Source: Nautilus pompilius (Eukaryota > Mollusca > Cephalopoda > Nautilida > Nautilidae). From it: a stretch of 64,000 nucleotides of DNA. The stretch covers positions 870,001 through 934,000 of the forward strand of contig JACATO010000991.1 of NCBI GenBank assembly GCA_018389105.1, written 5' to 3'. The notes below the pieces were generated by a model. It searched no databases. It saw only the letters and a list, made by a program, of their open reading frames with translations, and was not told where the DNA came from. Each line of letters starts with the position of its first letter. Position 1 is the stretch's first letter. Of the stretch, positions 13,082 to 25,365 are shown in pieces. Made by a program: the position numbers and the translations under genes.

Positions 13082-13275
13082 AATGGGGAGGGAGAGAGAG
13101 AGATAAAGATGAAAAGAGAGAGAAGATGGGGAGGGAGAGAGAGATAGAGATGAAGAGAGAAAGAAGATGGGGAGGGAGAGAGAGAAGATAGGAGATGAAG
13201 AGAGAGAGAAGATGGGAGGGCGAGAGAGCTAGAGAGATGGAAGAGAGAGAGAGAGAGAGAGAGGGAAGAGATATA
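12999..13275. repeat. GA-rich compound array with GATGGGGAGGG units
   Basis: GA repeats carry an inner unit of about 45 bp containing GATGGGGAGGGAGAGAGAGA followed by TAGAGATGAAGAGAGA. The same unit recurs at 31.5 kb. The 177-codon Ser/Leu-rich minus-strand frame at 12844-13377 is an artefact of this array. Confidence 0.95.
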
Positions 13276-14155
13276 GAAATGACGAGGAGAAGCTAGAGGA
13301 TGGGTTGGGAGAGCCGAGAGTCGAGAACAGCATTCCCTTTCTTTCCTTTTATGTATAAATGTATAGATTCCGCTCAAAGACGCTCATCTACTCGTGGAAT
13401 AAACTAATTAGAAACCTTTCGTGACCGACGGAGCCGTGAACTAGGCAGAACTTACTTACCTTCGGCTGGCTCGGCTGTCTAATGCCTCGATACTTCCACT
13501 AGTCTGTTCAAATAGTACGTCCTGCTGATCACGTGATCCGAAGTCGAATGACGTCACGACTTCTTCGGCCCTCCACGCGCACATACACGCGCGCACGTTC
13601 GTTTCGGTCCTTCTGTCCCCGTCTCCCCCTCTCCATCTCTCTCTGTTTACCCGCGCGCTGTCAGTGAACTTGTCGTGAATGCTCGGCGCTTACATCACTT
13701 CAGCTGATAGGATGAAAGTTATCCAACGTCTTTCTTCTCTTGTTCATAATTTATCTAGTTCTTCTCACCTGTCCAGGTAGCGCGGCTCACCTGATGGATT
13801 GCGGCGGTGGCGGCTGAAGCCGCACGTGCACCAGAAAGGCGGGAGGGTGTCTGCGAGAAGATCCGCTGGTGTCGGAACCGAAACAAAACGAACTCTGTCC
13901 GTGGTGTGTCTGGTTTTCAGGGATACCCGCTTTACCATGGTTTCGGAGACAAAAAAAAGAAAAGAAGAATCAACTTTCGAGCAAATAAATAAGAAACAAA
14001 TTTAGCATCTCCCTGGGTCCACAGCGGAGTCTTGTTCGGCGGGTCTCATTAGAATTGTTTCGGTGGTTTCATCCGTCGCCTGAAAATATCCGATGGCCAA
14101 GAAAAATAGAACTAGAAGACAGATCGATTGGCTTTACACAAAATTACAGCTGTAG

Positions 14156-14157
<2 letters not shown>
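13276..14157. other. No gene recognised; CpG-rich
   Basis: CpG-rich DNA with short open frames on both strands. A 57-codon minus-strand frame (13938 down to 13765) starts in a reasonable context and runs into two donor-like GTGAG sites, but it has no recognisable domain, so I do not call it a gene. Confidence 0.4.
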
Positions 14158-14226
<69 letters not shown>

Positions 14227-14615
14227 TGGAGAGAGAGTACTGCGTGTGTGTGTTTGTGAGAGAGAGAGAAGATGGAGAGAGAGTACTGCGTGTGTGTGGT
14301 TGTGTGTGAGAGAGAGGAGAAGATGGAGAGAGAGAGAGTACGGAGAGAGAGAGAGATGTACTGCGTGTGTGTGGGTGTGTGTGTGTGAAGAGAGAGAGAA
14401 GAGAGAGAGGCGAGATTGAGAGAGAGGTACTGCGTGTGTGTGTGAGAGAGAGAGAAGATGGAGAGAGAGAGAGTACTGCGTGTGTTGTGTTGAGAGAGAG
14501 AGTACTGCGTGTGTGTTTGTGAGAGAGAGAGAGAGAGAGTACTGCGTGTGTGTGTGAGAGAGAGAGAAGATGGAGAGAGAGAGAGAGAGAGAGAAGAGTA
14601 CTGCGTGTGTGTGTT
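14158..14615. repeat. Compound array: (GA)n blocks with eight TACTGCGTGTGTG modules
   Basis: Blocks of GAGAGA alternate with the module TACTGCGTGTGTG. I count eight copies, starting near 14239, 14285, 14358, 14429, 14474, 14503, 14539 and 14599. The long minus-strand Ser/Leu/Thr/His frames here are artefacts. Confidence 0.95.
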
Positions 14616-16234
14616 AACATTCACGACGTTATACCTAAATATAAATCTTCCCTTTTTATTCATTTATTCGCTAAAATAATCCAAAAACTCGTCCGTCTTT
14701 GTCCTCCCCCCCCCACCACCACCCCAGTAAACCTGATAAACGATATCAGGATTTAAAATAGCTTCCACTGGCGGCCCCGGTGTTCGTCGGGGCGCTAGCG
14801 ATAGGAAATTTTGCATAAGTAATGGCATTTCCTTAACATCAACCTGCCCTTATTATCCAGTCTCGAAACAATCGAATGCATCTAATAAAACGGACAGTGG
14901 GCTCTTATTCAACTCGCCTAATCCCTCTGCTCCATGTGATGGCAGGGGCCGAGCGACACCCTACCGGGGACTTTGAAGATGTCTAGCGCCGACTCGGGCA
15001 GCTCTTGTTGTCTAAAGCTGGAGAAATCGTTTTTTTTTTTTTTTAATTTAGAAAAAGTGGTTGTAGGTGGCCATAACAACAACAACAAAGACGACGACGA
15101 CGACCTGGGGTTCGGGTAACCTGGTTTCCCATTAATTTACCTTTATTATCTCCAGCGCGTTGGTTGCATAGTCGAAAAGGTGGTGCGCGGTTGGAAGCAA
15201 GGAAAAAGTTGCTCGTTAGAGAAGATACTCATTCCTCAAATATCTGCGGAACAAAAGCCACCCAGCTGCCTAGATCTCGCCCGACGATCTAATGGCGAGC
15301 GCAGAGAAACCTATGGGTTTTGGTGACCAACGTAGTCTACGTTGGGCATTTGCCGCCAATGTAAAAGGTTTGCCATCATAAGCAGTTAATTCTTCGCGGC
15401 TAAAGACACTGCTCACTGTACTATAGTTAGGACAGTACCCTGCCTCCCGCATCTGATTCTGTTTTGATTGTTGCTGACTTACATTGACAAGTAGTCTTTC
15501 AAACTTCCCCGGTAGCGCCGTCAGCTCGAGAAAAGTGAGCGAGCTCACACATAGTTAACAGGGAGGGGGGTACCAGGGATCCGTGCCAGTTCCCAGACTG
15601 TAAACATTTTTTTTTAACTATTAGAGTTTAACTCGGTAAGGAATTCTTTTTCTTTTCTGAAGTTGCCACTAATCTGTTACTATTTCATTACAGTGTGCAA
15701 TTCGTATTTTATTTAGAGGCAAGAATAATAACATTTCGTGCGACAGCGCTTAACCTAGCAAACTGGACAGCCAGAGTTGCGGCTCTTCCGTCATAGAGTT
15801 ATTTAAATATACTAGTAAGTGTATTGTAGTCATGGTAATATCATGTCACCCGCCAAAACAGCTTTTGGTATTAGGGGAGGAGTCAATTCACAATCCTGTG
15901 CAATTACAGACTGCAACTTCCCTTAACTGAAATTTCAGCAGCGCGTGATTTTTTGTTGAATCTGGAAACTTTAAACGTTTTCCACGATTAAATGCTTTGA
16001 TTTTAACTTTTAACCAAATGAATTCCTGAGCAGTTTCGATTGTCATCACCTGACTTAAAACTGGTGCGTGGGTGGGTGGCACCAATGGCTTCTAATGACA
16101 AGCAAAGATAACCGATTCATTATATTACTTTGATTGCATTATTAACATTATTTAAGACGTATTGTTCTCAAAAATAAAATAAACCTAAGTGCCGATTTTA
16201 TCTGTCTTTGTTCAAATGCTGGTAGAATTTCCAG
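14616..16234. other. No gene recognised
   Basis: Contains a C-run (14706-14716), a T-run (15031-15044) and a short perfect palindrome at 15327-15345. The 92-codon minus frame at 15270-15548 has no domain signature. Confidence 0.4.
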
Positions 16235-16652
16235 TTCTCCTCTTGGTCTTCTTTGCCACCGTCTCAGGCTCCTCCTGGTCTTCTCTGCCACCGTCGCAGG
16301 CTCCTCCTGGTCATCTTTGCCACCGTCGCAGGCTCCTCCTGGTCTTCTTTGCCACCGTCGCAGGCTCCTCCTGGTCTTCTTTGCCACCGTCGCAGGCTCC
16401 TCCTGGTCTTCTCTGCCACCGTCTCAGGCTCCTCCTGGTCTTCTCTGCCACCGTCTCAGGCTCCTCTTGGTCTTCTTTGTCACCGTCTCAGGCTCCTCTT
16501 GGTCTTCTTTGCCACCGTCTCAGGCTCCTCCTGGTCTTCTTTGCCACCGTCTCAGGCTCCTCCTGGTCTTCTCTGCCACCGTCGCAGGCTCCTCCTGGTC
16601 TTCTTTGCCACCGTCGCAGGCTCCTCCTGGTCTTCTTTGCCACCGTCTCAGG
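16235..16652. repeat. 32-bp minisatellite, about 13 copies
   Basis: The unit is GGCTCCTCCTGGTCTTCTTT followed by GCCACCGTCGCA, with T/C and G/T variants. Successive GGCTCCTCCTGG starts are 32 bp apart (16267, 16299, and so on). Because 32 is not a multiple of three, each frame cycles through all three phases and stays open, giving three overlapping plus-strand and several minus-strand open frames that are not genes. Confidence 0.95.
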
Positions 16653-16665
16653 TGCGCCGACTGTA

Positions 16666-17012
16666 CAGGGTGTGCCAGAAAGAAGTAAACACTCGTCTCT
16701 ATAGCCCGGTATACAAGGACGCATCGCCAGACAGAACGTTTGCTGCGTCCACGAGACACCTCAAGCACCGCACACTACACTCGCCATCCAAGGCCCGGAT
16801 GGCTGGCGGCTGCTGGCCCTGCAGAAGATCTGGAAAGGGTGGCAGGTATCCAACTGGTCTGCCTCCTCCCACTCACTTCCCAGCTAAGTGTCCATCCGAA
16901 GCTGCCTGCACAATTTCTCCACCCGCTGCGAACACGTGACCGTCCACCTGTGAGCTCCCGAATGTCCTAAACACTTTTGTATGCCGTGCGTGCATCATTT
17001 CGAGTCACCCTG
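16666..17012. mobile_element. MITE-like element with CAGGGTG termini and TA target duplication
   Basis: The left end reads TA|CAGGGTGTGCCAGAAA, and the right end read on the minus strand is TA|CAGGGTGACTCGAAA. The seven-base terminus CAGGGTG is identical, the next bases are partly matched, and both ends are flanked by TA (16664-16665 and 17013-17014). The length of 347 bp, absence of a transposase frame and TA duplication fit a non-autonomous Tc1/mariner-type element. It starts 13 bp beyond the 32-bp minisatellite. The short inverted repeat leaves some doubt. Confidence 0.5.
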
Positions 17013-17014
17013 TA

Positions 17015-18528
17015 GAGACTTTCCACAACAAAGCTCCGACATATCTCCTCGTGTTCGAAACCGACCCACAGGCGACCTTAGTGAAGAGCTCCACATGTCC
17101 GCAGGTGTCCGATCGCCGCCTTATCTCAGCGCAGTTCAGTTGCGCGAACTGAGTTCGGGTTTGAGGAAAACCCGACGCCGAGACCCCGAAACACGGCTTT
17201 CCTGATTTGGAGACCTAAAGGTCTTCCTCTTCAGTTCACCGTCGGAGACTCTGACGAGAACCGGAGATCTGGGCGATAAATCCTTTCCGGCGTCCAGGCA
17301 AAAACACCCAGGGGGGGAGGGGGCGCGGCCGTGTGATCACGTGATAAAGAACTCCGCGGAAATGCGAACAATGGTGTCTGTCTGTCTGCGAGAGAGAGAG
17401 AGATTCTATCCCGAAAAAAAAGATAATAATAAAGAATAATTCTTCAATCTATGTTTACTGCGAGGGAGGGAGAAATTGCTTCGAAAGTGCGTAATTGCCT
17501 GAAGAGTGTCGCAGAAATGAAAACGCAGCTACGTCGTGGGCGCCATCTAGCGGCAAAACGAAAGTACCTGCAAACCCGTGGTCCGGATTTCTGCTGTGAA
17601 TAAGCGGACAACGAAGCCCACCCCCACTAGGTGTTAGCTTCCTGAACCAAGAGGGGAAGGACTGAAAAGTGAAAGTGAACAGCCCCGCGCTAAAAGTCCC
17701 CACTAGGAATTTTCAGCTCCGAGGAGGTAGCCAGACCGGCGGGCCCCGACTGGGATTCGCACTCAGTCCGCCATCCTTCTGAGACTTTCTGCTGAAGCCA
17801 GATTCTGTAAAAAAATCCGTCGCGCTGACTTTCTCCCGGCTACTCCATCCTTGATCCCCTCTGCAGACCCGGTTGGACGCTGTTAGAACCGCAGTCGCAT
17901 CCCTCATTCTCGCCGAGGCGGTAGGCATCCCGGGTTTTTGCTCGATACCTGTATGGATGCTGCTCTGGCGAACTGGCAGAACCGCTGCCTCGCTGATGAG
18001 GAGACTTGTATGCAGAGCCGCTTCATTATCTGTCAGCATTTACTGAGGCATTTGCGTTGTCTCTCTATGTAGTTTGCTGAATTTTTTTGTTAAAGTCCTT
18101 AAAACTATTTCTTTGGTCCTGCTCTTATTTCTTTCCCCTTAAATGTCCCCATTCTTTTACGGGACGACTGTTAACGGACAAAATTTCTGCTATAATTGCC
18201 AAATCATTTTCTCTCTTTAGCCAAAAAGTAATCAAATCAGTTGTTTTCTGCCTCCCATCATAAAGTCATCATCTAAACATACCATCAAAATGCAGCACGT
18301 TTTCGGTTGTATTATTCCGCCTAACAAAAGGACTTCCGGTAACAGAACTGTTGAGGCTTTTATAACTTGGATGCGGCTGTTAAATCAACAAAAAAGAAAA
18401 CGAAGAAATAAACGCTCTAAGCGGAAAGCGAGATTAGCTTTGGAAGAGCAGACGACAAAAAAAAAATGTATAATGTAAGCTAACAATTGTCAGGATTAAT
18501 CGCTGTAAAGAAAGAAACCACCAACAGC
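17015..18528. other. No gene recognised
   Basis: CpG-rich to about 17.9 kb, then AT-rich. Open frames of 60-110 codons have no recognisable features. A Lys/Arg-rich frame at 18290-18478 looks compositional. Confidence 0.4.
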
Positions 18529-19253
18529 GATAGAGAGAGAGAGAGAGAGAGAAGATGGAGGGAGAGAAGATGGGGAGAAAGAGAAGATGGAGAGAGAGAG
18601 GAGAAGATGGAGGGAGAGAGAAGATGGAGGGAGAGAGAAGATGGGGAGAGGAGAAGATGGAGAGAGAGAGAGAGAGAGAGGAAGATGGAGGGAGGGAGGG
18701 AGAAGAGAAGATGGAGAGAGAGAAGATGGGGAGAAAGAGAAGATGGAGAGAGAGAGAGAAGATGGAGGGAGGGAGGGAGAAAGAGAAGATGAGAGAGAGA
18801 GAGAAGATGGAGGGAGGGAGGGAGAGAGAAGATGGGGAGAGAAGATGGGGAGAAAGAGAAGATGGAGAGAGAGAGAAGATGGGGAGAAAGAGAAGATGGA
18901 GAGGAGAGAGAAGATGGAGGGAGAGAAGATGGGGAGAAGATGGGGAGAGAAGATGGGGAGAAAGAGAAGATGGGAGAGAGAGAGAGAAGATGGGAGAGAG
19001 AGAGAGAGGAGAGAGAAGATGGGGAGAGAAGATGGGGAGAAAGAGAAGATGGAGAGAGAGAGAGAAGATGGAGGGAGGGAGGGAGAGAGAAGATGGGGAG
19101 AGAAGATGGGGAGAAAGAGAAGATGGAGAGAGAGAGAGAGAAGATTGGGAGAGAAGATGGGGAGAAAGAGAAGATGGAGAGAGAGAGAAGATGGAGAGAA
19201 AGAGAAGATGGAGAGAGAGAGAGAAGATGGAGAAGATGGGGAGAGAGAGAGAA
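18529..19253. repeat. GA-rich minisatellite with GAAGATGGGGAGAAAG units
   Basis: About 725 bp built from GAGAGAGAAGATGG, GAAGATGGGGAGAAAGAGAA and GATGGAGGGAGGGAGG blocks in changing order. The plus-strand Arg/Glu/Trp/Met-rich frames of 101-244 codons over it are artefacts; they appear in all three frames. Confidence 0.97.
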
Positions 19254-22200
19254 AGCCGCTGGGGGATTCTATAGAAGACAGCAGAACAATTAAGACATTA
19301 ACACAAAGAATTTTACAATGATGGCTGTAAGATTCCTGAGAGAAACAGCAGCTGGTGTCAAAGATGCTTTTATTATTATTATTATTATCATCATTATTAT
19401 TTATCTTAACCGATAAATCGCCTATACCCGCACTGATGCTGCTGCTTCTGTCGTCTCGGCTCTGTTCACTTTTCTGGTTCGACCTTGCATCATTTCTACA
19501 AGAACTCTGCCAATAAAAAGCGTTAGGTTAATAATGCAGACTTAAATGGATATTAAAATATTCCGCTTCTAGAAGATCCCATCAAGTAAAGCGATATAAA
19601 TATTTCACTGCTTATAAGAATCTACCAGACAGTCATTTTAAGAAAGAGAGCTTTCTATAACTGTCAATTCTTTGTCTCCCTGACTCTCCTTATTGGTGTA
19701 CACCAGCGATTTTTTTTTGCATGGAATCTGCCACTAATTTCTAAAATGTATATATATATATTTAAATAAATGGGCATTTATATAAGTATGTATATATAAA
19801 GTAGTATTCACGTGCAAACGGAACAATTTAACCTTTAAAAAAGGAATATCTTGAATAAGAATGCAATTACTGAACACAGATTGTGGATAGCAGTATCACA
19901 ATACACGAAAGACTTGCTTTTTGATGGTCTGTCGAGGATAAGAAGGCATTTTACGCATCTGATGTAGACTTTTAAAATAAAAGAATTGGTGGGGAATCGG
20001 GGAACATTGCAAGTATGATATCTCATTATAGAAAGAGTGGTGATGGGATTTCTTTGAAAAGAGCGACTGACAGAAATTCTAAGTGAAGGAACTGATTTCC
20101 TACAACCGGCGTTTGCGTAGTATGGGATCTTAATGAAGATAGTGAGTGGGAGTTTGTTTATTGTCGGGAACATAGACAAATTCAACATTTTAACGTAATT
20201 ATTCCAGGTGCTTTGAGAAATCGGACGGTTCTTGGACACACCGTTAGGTCGAAGAACGAGAGAACTTTCTTTACACACGAATATTACAGTTTATAACCAA
20301 CGTCTGAAGATTTAAAGCTGCAGATGCCAAATATATATATATATAAGTTTTGGTAAAATTTGAATTCTGATCATCAAGACGGGTTTTAAGGTGTATAATA
20401 GATATTGATACTTATACTCAAGTAAAGACGACCCATCGATCTCTTCTTGTCCGGTCGTAGCCCTTTTTCAGCAGAGCCCCGCCCCGACTACGGCGGCGTG
20501 TCAGAAAATAAAGCGGGTCCAATCTGCGGATTCAGCTTTAAAGACACTGGAAGCGAACCGGGCCCCTCGAGATCTGGGGAGAGAGCTCAGAAGTAATTTT
20601 TATTAACTGGTTTTAAAAACGTGGAATTGCATCATCCTATAAAAAAAAACAAAAACAACAACCCCGTTCTATTAGATAAACAGCATTCGCCAGCGGGCGG
20701 GCAGAGGGAAGGGGAAACGGTACCGGGAACTATCCGTAATTGAAAATCAATAACGTTTCCAGGAAAGACATTGGAAATAGGAATTGGTTTGGCATTTAGA
20801 ATTAAATTCTGAAAACCGATGTCAAGAAGATTATGCTTTATGGGCTGGGTGATATATACGAGGTCCGCCTCGAACACAGACCGGGTTGTTGTTTTCTATG
20901 CGTCCTTTTAGCAGAAAACACGTACGAGTCGGTTTCCGGCAGGGAACCCCCCCCCCCAACGTTCGTTAGACCCCTCGGGGGGATTCTGTAATTAAAGCGA
21001 TGACTCCCGAGTGCACCGAATGAACTTTCTCTCTCTCTCTCTCTCCCGCACCTATATTTTTTTTTTTCAGACTGGCAACGTGGACATGAAAAAGATAATC
21101 AATTTGCATCGCGGGTGATTGATGGGTCGTTAAATATTTGACTTCGCTCGCCGTGTGTCGGGGGCGGTCAATGGCTCGGCTGGCGGACGATGACGGGGCC
21201 CTAGGTCGTGACTGACTCTCGGTAAGAAGTACTTCCATTACGGAGACCCTGCTTAGCTGTATCTCGAGCGGGAGGGGATGAACGCCGTTTACAAATAGAG
21301 CTATACATCTTTAAGGAAACGGCCTTTCCTTCGTCTGGATGGGGACTTACGAGATCGTGGCAGGTGAGAAGAGAAGAGTGCAAGAGCAATAGGCAGCATC
21401 ACGTTACTTGTCGCTGCATCTCGGGACTCTCCGCGTCTCTCCGCTAGCGGACTGCGGCATTATTGGGCCCCGCGAGCCATGGAGAGAAGTGGTGTCTTTT
21501 AAATGATTTAATAAAGTTTGTCAAGGAAACGCATTACTCGGGACAAGGAAAAAAAATACTGTTTGTTCTGTTCCTACGCTTCCCCCCACTTCTCTCCACA
21601 TTTCTTTACTTACTCGAGGCTGGTAATTGATCCTACGAGTAACGTTCTCATTGTTCAAAATTCTAAAAAAATCGGTCTGCATAATTGGTGAATGGAGCAG
21701 CTCTGATTCGTGCCGTTTGATTATTCGACGGGGGAAATGTCCAATTTATAATCCTTGACCAATCTTATCAGGTGAGGGGCGTTAGTATTCTCAGAAATAG
21801 GTGGGTTTTGGTACAAAGTCTCTCTCTCTCTCTCTCTATAGGAATTCTCAAAAGGGTTGATTATAAAATGGGTGAGACGGACGAAAGCGAAAGAAAGCAG
21901 GAGATGTTTGTCTTGAAAGTGTAGTATAATTAAAGAGCGAGAACTTTATTTTTGAGAACCAGCGTAAAAATCCATTTTAAAATCTATTTGTTTAAATATT
22001 TCATGTATTTATTTCCTATGACGGTCAACACCTTGGAAATATTAATTAATGATATACGTGCATGTACACACATTTAAAAAAAAATTGTTCCTTAACACTT
22101 CGTTAGCTTTACTAGAAGCACATATATTTTATTCGAATGATTAATAAAATGTTCATCTACGACGTTTTTCAAGAAATTACTTTAGATATAATGATATATT

Positions 22201-23496
22201 ATCATCATGTGAACATATCGGGTATTATTTAACATGACAAAGTGTCTGATAATTTCTCAATCTAATGTATATACGATGAGTGACTAAAGCGCCATAATAG
22301 AATTAAACTTCAGTTAATTGGATTCCACAGCCAGTTCCATTAGTTATGTTCGGCCAACCAACACCATCATCTATGTCGACTGTAACCGGCCGCACAATTT
22401 ATAATTTTCTTCCTCTTTTTTTCGTCCCACCTGAACGCACCTGCGGTTATCTTAACTGGCATTAACCCAAAAAAAACCGTCGTCGACGAATTGTCTGTCA
22501 TAACAACAACGAAAGTTCACGTGAACACGACTCTGAAACCGTCATTATTGGTTACAGTCGCATCACGAACAGGGGAATGCTAGAAGGAACCTTTTTTCCG
22601 AAACCAAATATCCGGACTTCGGTAAATCTTCTGCTGTCGTTTCGCCGAAGATCCTTATTTGCCGCAAAAGGAACGTGGCAACTGGTGGACATCGTCTCTT
22701 CTTATAACTGAATAAATGGAACCGGTACGTTTTCGGTTGTACTTAGTTTTTTGTTTAGTCTGTTGAACAAAATCATCTGTAGAAGGAAAGCAACAGATTG
22801 TAGATCATAGAAATCAATATTTGCCGTGCCCCTCCAGAGTGTACTGCTGTGAAGTGGCCCGGTCTGTTTGACTTGTTTGCCCATACACACGGGTGATGGT
22901 TTCTTAGAAAAGATTAACTACAAACATCGGTAGATCGATACCTTATTATAGGAAACTGGCGGCTTTGTTTGCTTGCTTGTAATAACCTAAACCAGTCTAA
23001 TTTCTTCTTCTTTTTTTAAACCCTAACGTGAAATGAGTTTTAATGAAGACATTTTAAAAATAAATTTCTTGGCATATCTTGGAGAAGGGGGGGGTCATTG
23101 GCCGCGCGATCTCGGAGTGTCCGGAGCTCTCCGAGATGTTGCGTTGCCATGGTTTTCCGGTCACCATCCAAAGACGCGCAGCCCGCCCCGGTCGGGTCTC
23201 GCCGGAGATTAGCGACACCAGGAATGGTCTAAGAATGTCTACAGGGGATTAGTCCGGGGGCTACGGAAAGTCGTTTTTTTTTTTTGTTTTTTGTTTTAGT
23301 GAGACACACAAGGCGGCAAACGGGGCGGCCGGACGTCTGTTATTAGGTAAACGGGCGGACGTTACTCTTCTTAATCGCCCAGAATTCCCTCCTCCGTTTC
23401 GCTGATTTCCGCCGACATTTTGAATAAAAACGGGAACAAAACTTTGAAAAAAAAATTTTTTTTAATTAAAAAATAATAATAATAATAATAATAATA

Positions 23497-23534
<38 letters not shown>

Positions 23535-24207
23535 TTTTTTTTCTTCCTGAAGTGACGTAAAACAGTGAGCCCCTTATGTTGTTTGAGACCGGCCAACTCG
23601 CCGGTGTCGCCCTAGGAAGAGAGCCTCTTCAAAAGATTTCCACCATTTTCCGCGAGTCCGGGTGTATCTATCCATTTATTTATTTGTTTAAGTTAGAAAC
23701 AAACTTAGCAAAACGGCATTCCTCGCGTCCAGGGAGGACCCCTGAAGCTCGGTAGTTAGTACCTCCAGAACCAGACACGCGCGCGCACACCTTGATTGCC
23801 TTCTTCTCGCCAACCAAACCCGCGGTCGGAAAGAAGAAGACACCACCACGAACAGACTGTGTGTCCCCTCTCCTCGCATCGTCTGATCTCTGGGGTGGGG
23901 GACAGGTTCAACATACGTGTTTGGGGAATTATACGTTCTCGATTCAACGTCTACGACAAAAATCTTTGGATTTAATAAAAACCCTAAAGCAACGGGAAAA
24001 GTCGATGTTGTTGTTTTGATTTCCTTCGAGAAAAAAGGGATAGAAGAAACAAAGGATAAAAACGCGCCGGGGCCCGACTTAGGGAGAGCTGCTTCTCGTT
24101 ATTAGAATGGGCTCTTCAGCATTTCGAGATAGCGCGAGCCTACTTTTTAATAAAGCATTAAATGAGAAATTAGTCTTTTTTTTAATAAATAAAAGGCCAG
24201 ACGGGAG
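19254..24207. other. No gene recognised; mixed AT-rich and CpG-rich DNA
   Basis: About 5 kb without a supportable gene. It contains short TATA, TC and ATA runs, a G-run (23088-23095) and an inverted repeat at 23109-23137. The 147-codon minus frame (19835-20278) has no domain signature or splice framing. Confidence 0.4.
23468..23533. repeat. (AAT)n microsatellite
   Basis: An AATAAT run with one interruption (AATATAAT), flanked on the left by an A/T homopolymer tract. Confidence 0.95.
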
Positions 24208-24715
24208 CTTATTATTATTGTTGTTGTCGTTATTATTATTGCTATTAATATTGTTGTTGTTATTATTATTATTGTTGTTGTTGTTATTATTATCATCATT
24301 ATCATTATTGTTGTTATTATTATTATTGTTGTTGTTGTTATTATCAGCATCAGCATCATTAGTTGTTATTATCATTATTATTGTTATTATTATCATCATC
24401 ATCATTATTGCTGTTATTATCAATATTGTTATTATCATCATCATCATCATCGTTGTTATTATCATTATTATTGTTATTATTATCATCATCATCATCATTA
24501 TTGTTGTTATTATTATCATCATCATCATCGTTGTTATTATCATTATTATTGTTATTATCATCATCGTCATCATTATTGCTGTTATTATCATTATTGTTAT
24601 TATTATCATCATCATCATCATCGTTGTTATTATCATTATTATTGTTATTATCATCATCATCATTATTGTTATTATTATCATCATTATCATCATCATTATT
24701 GCTGTTATTATCGCA
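24208..24715. repeat. Compound trinucleotide array (ATT, GTT, ATC, GCT)
   Basis: About 500 bp of codon-like triplets in runs (TTATTATTATCATCATCATC, then ATTATTGTTGTTATT), with a longer-range period of about 60 bp visible. It yields 200-codon poly-Ile, poly-Leu and poly-Met frames on both strands, all artefacts. Confidence 0.95.
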
Positions 24716-25365
24716 GCTGTCGTTTAAAACTTTACCAGAATAAATGAATATTTCTAGAAAGTAAATTCCGTCAGCCGTCGTTAATCAGGAAGGGAAAGAA
24801 GAGAAGTTGGGTCTTCCAGGATCCCTGGCCCGCACCGAGCTCCGGGATCAGGTTTCGCTTGGCTGACTTTCCTTTTCCGTTAATCGCGCAGCCGGGGACG
24901 ATCCAGAAAGTGTCTCGTACAAGGACAGCTCTGGATTATCTTCAAATCAACGCGCGGGCGGTCGGCTCGTAGGGGACGGGACCGGAGTGAAATTGAGCCA
25001 TCGATAAGCGCGGTCACATCGGTCCTGCGCCGAGCCTGTTTACGTTTGATTTACAGCCCAGATAGCGCGAGGCGAGGCCACGTCCTGATCACGCGAACTC
25101 TCATCCGCGCGCAAGACGATCCCCCGGCACGAGCGAAACATGGCGGAATGTTTGCCGTGCAAATCTAGCCGCGGCTTTATGACGGACGAAGGGCGGCCGA
25201 GGAGTTTTCGGCTAATTACATCTAATAGTCGACCGTAGAATCCGTCCGGCTATTGCGCTGTTCGACAACTGTTTGCACAGTTGACTAATTCCGACGGTTG
25301 CCTTGGATATGTGTGTACATCTACGCTCGCGGCTGGTGAATCCGCTTCCGAGAGGGCGGCCGGCC
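24716..25365. other. CpG-rich non-coding stretch
   Basis: Dense in CpG (for example 24890-25215) with no long open frame on either strand. It could be an unmethylated regulatory island, but I see no adjoining first exon to support that. Confidence 0.35.

Noticed and set aside
12844..13377. 177-codon Ser/Leu-rich minus-strand frame
   Set aside because: Translation of the GA array; composition only.
13765..13938. 57-codon minus frame ending in CTCGFSRHRRNPSGEPRYLD
   Set aside because: Reasonable start and donor-like sites, but nothing identifiable and no second exon.
14112..14663. 158-183-codon minus-strand frames rich in Ser, Leu, Thr and His
   Set aside because: Translation of the GA/GT compound array.
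15290..15379. 29-codon ATG frame beginning MASAEKPMGFGDQ
   Set aside because: Too short and unsupported by splice sites or neighbours.
18487..19321. Overlapping Arg/Glu-rich open frames up to 244 codons
   Set aside because: They are the three readings of a GA minisatellite; no start context, domain or codon structure.
24079..24727. 200-codon poly-Ile/Leu and poly-Met frames on both strands
   Set aside because: Produced by a trinucleotide array without stop codons.
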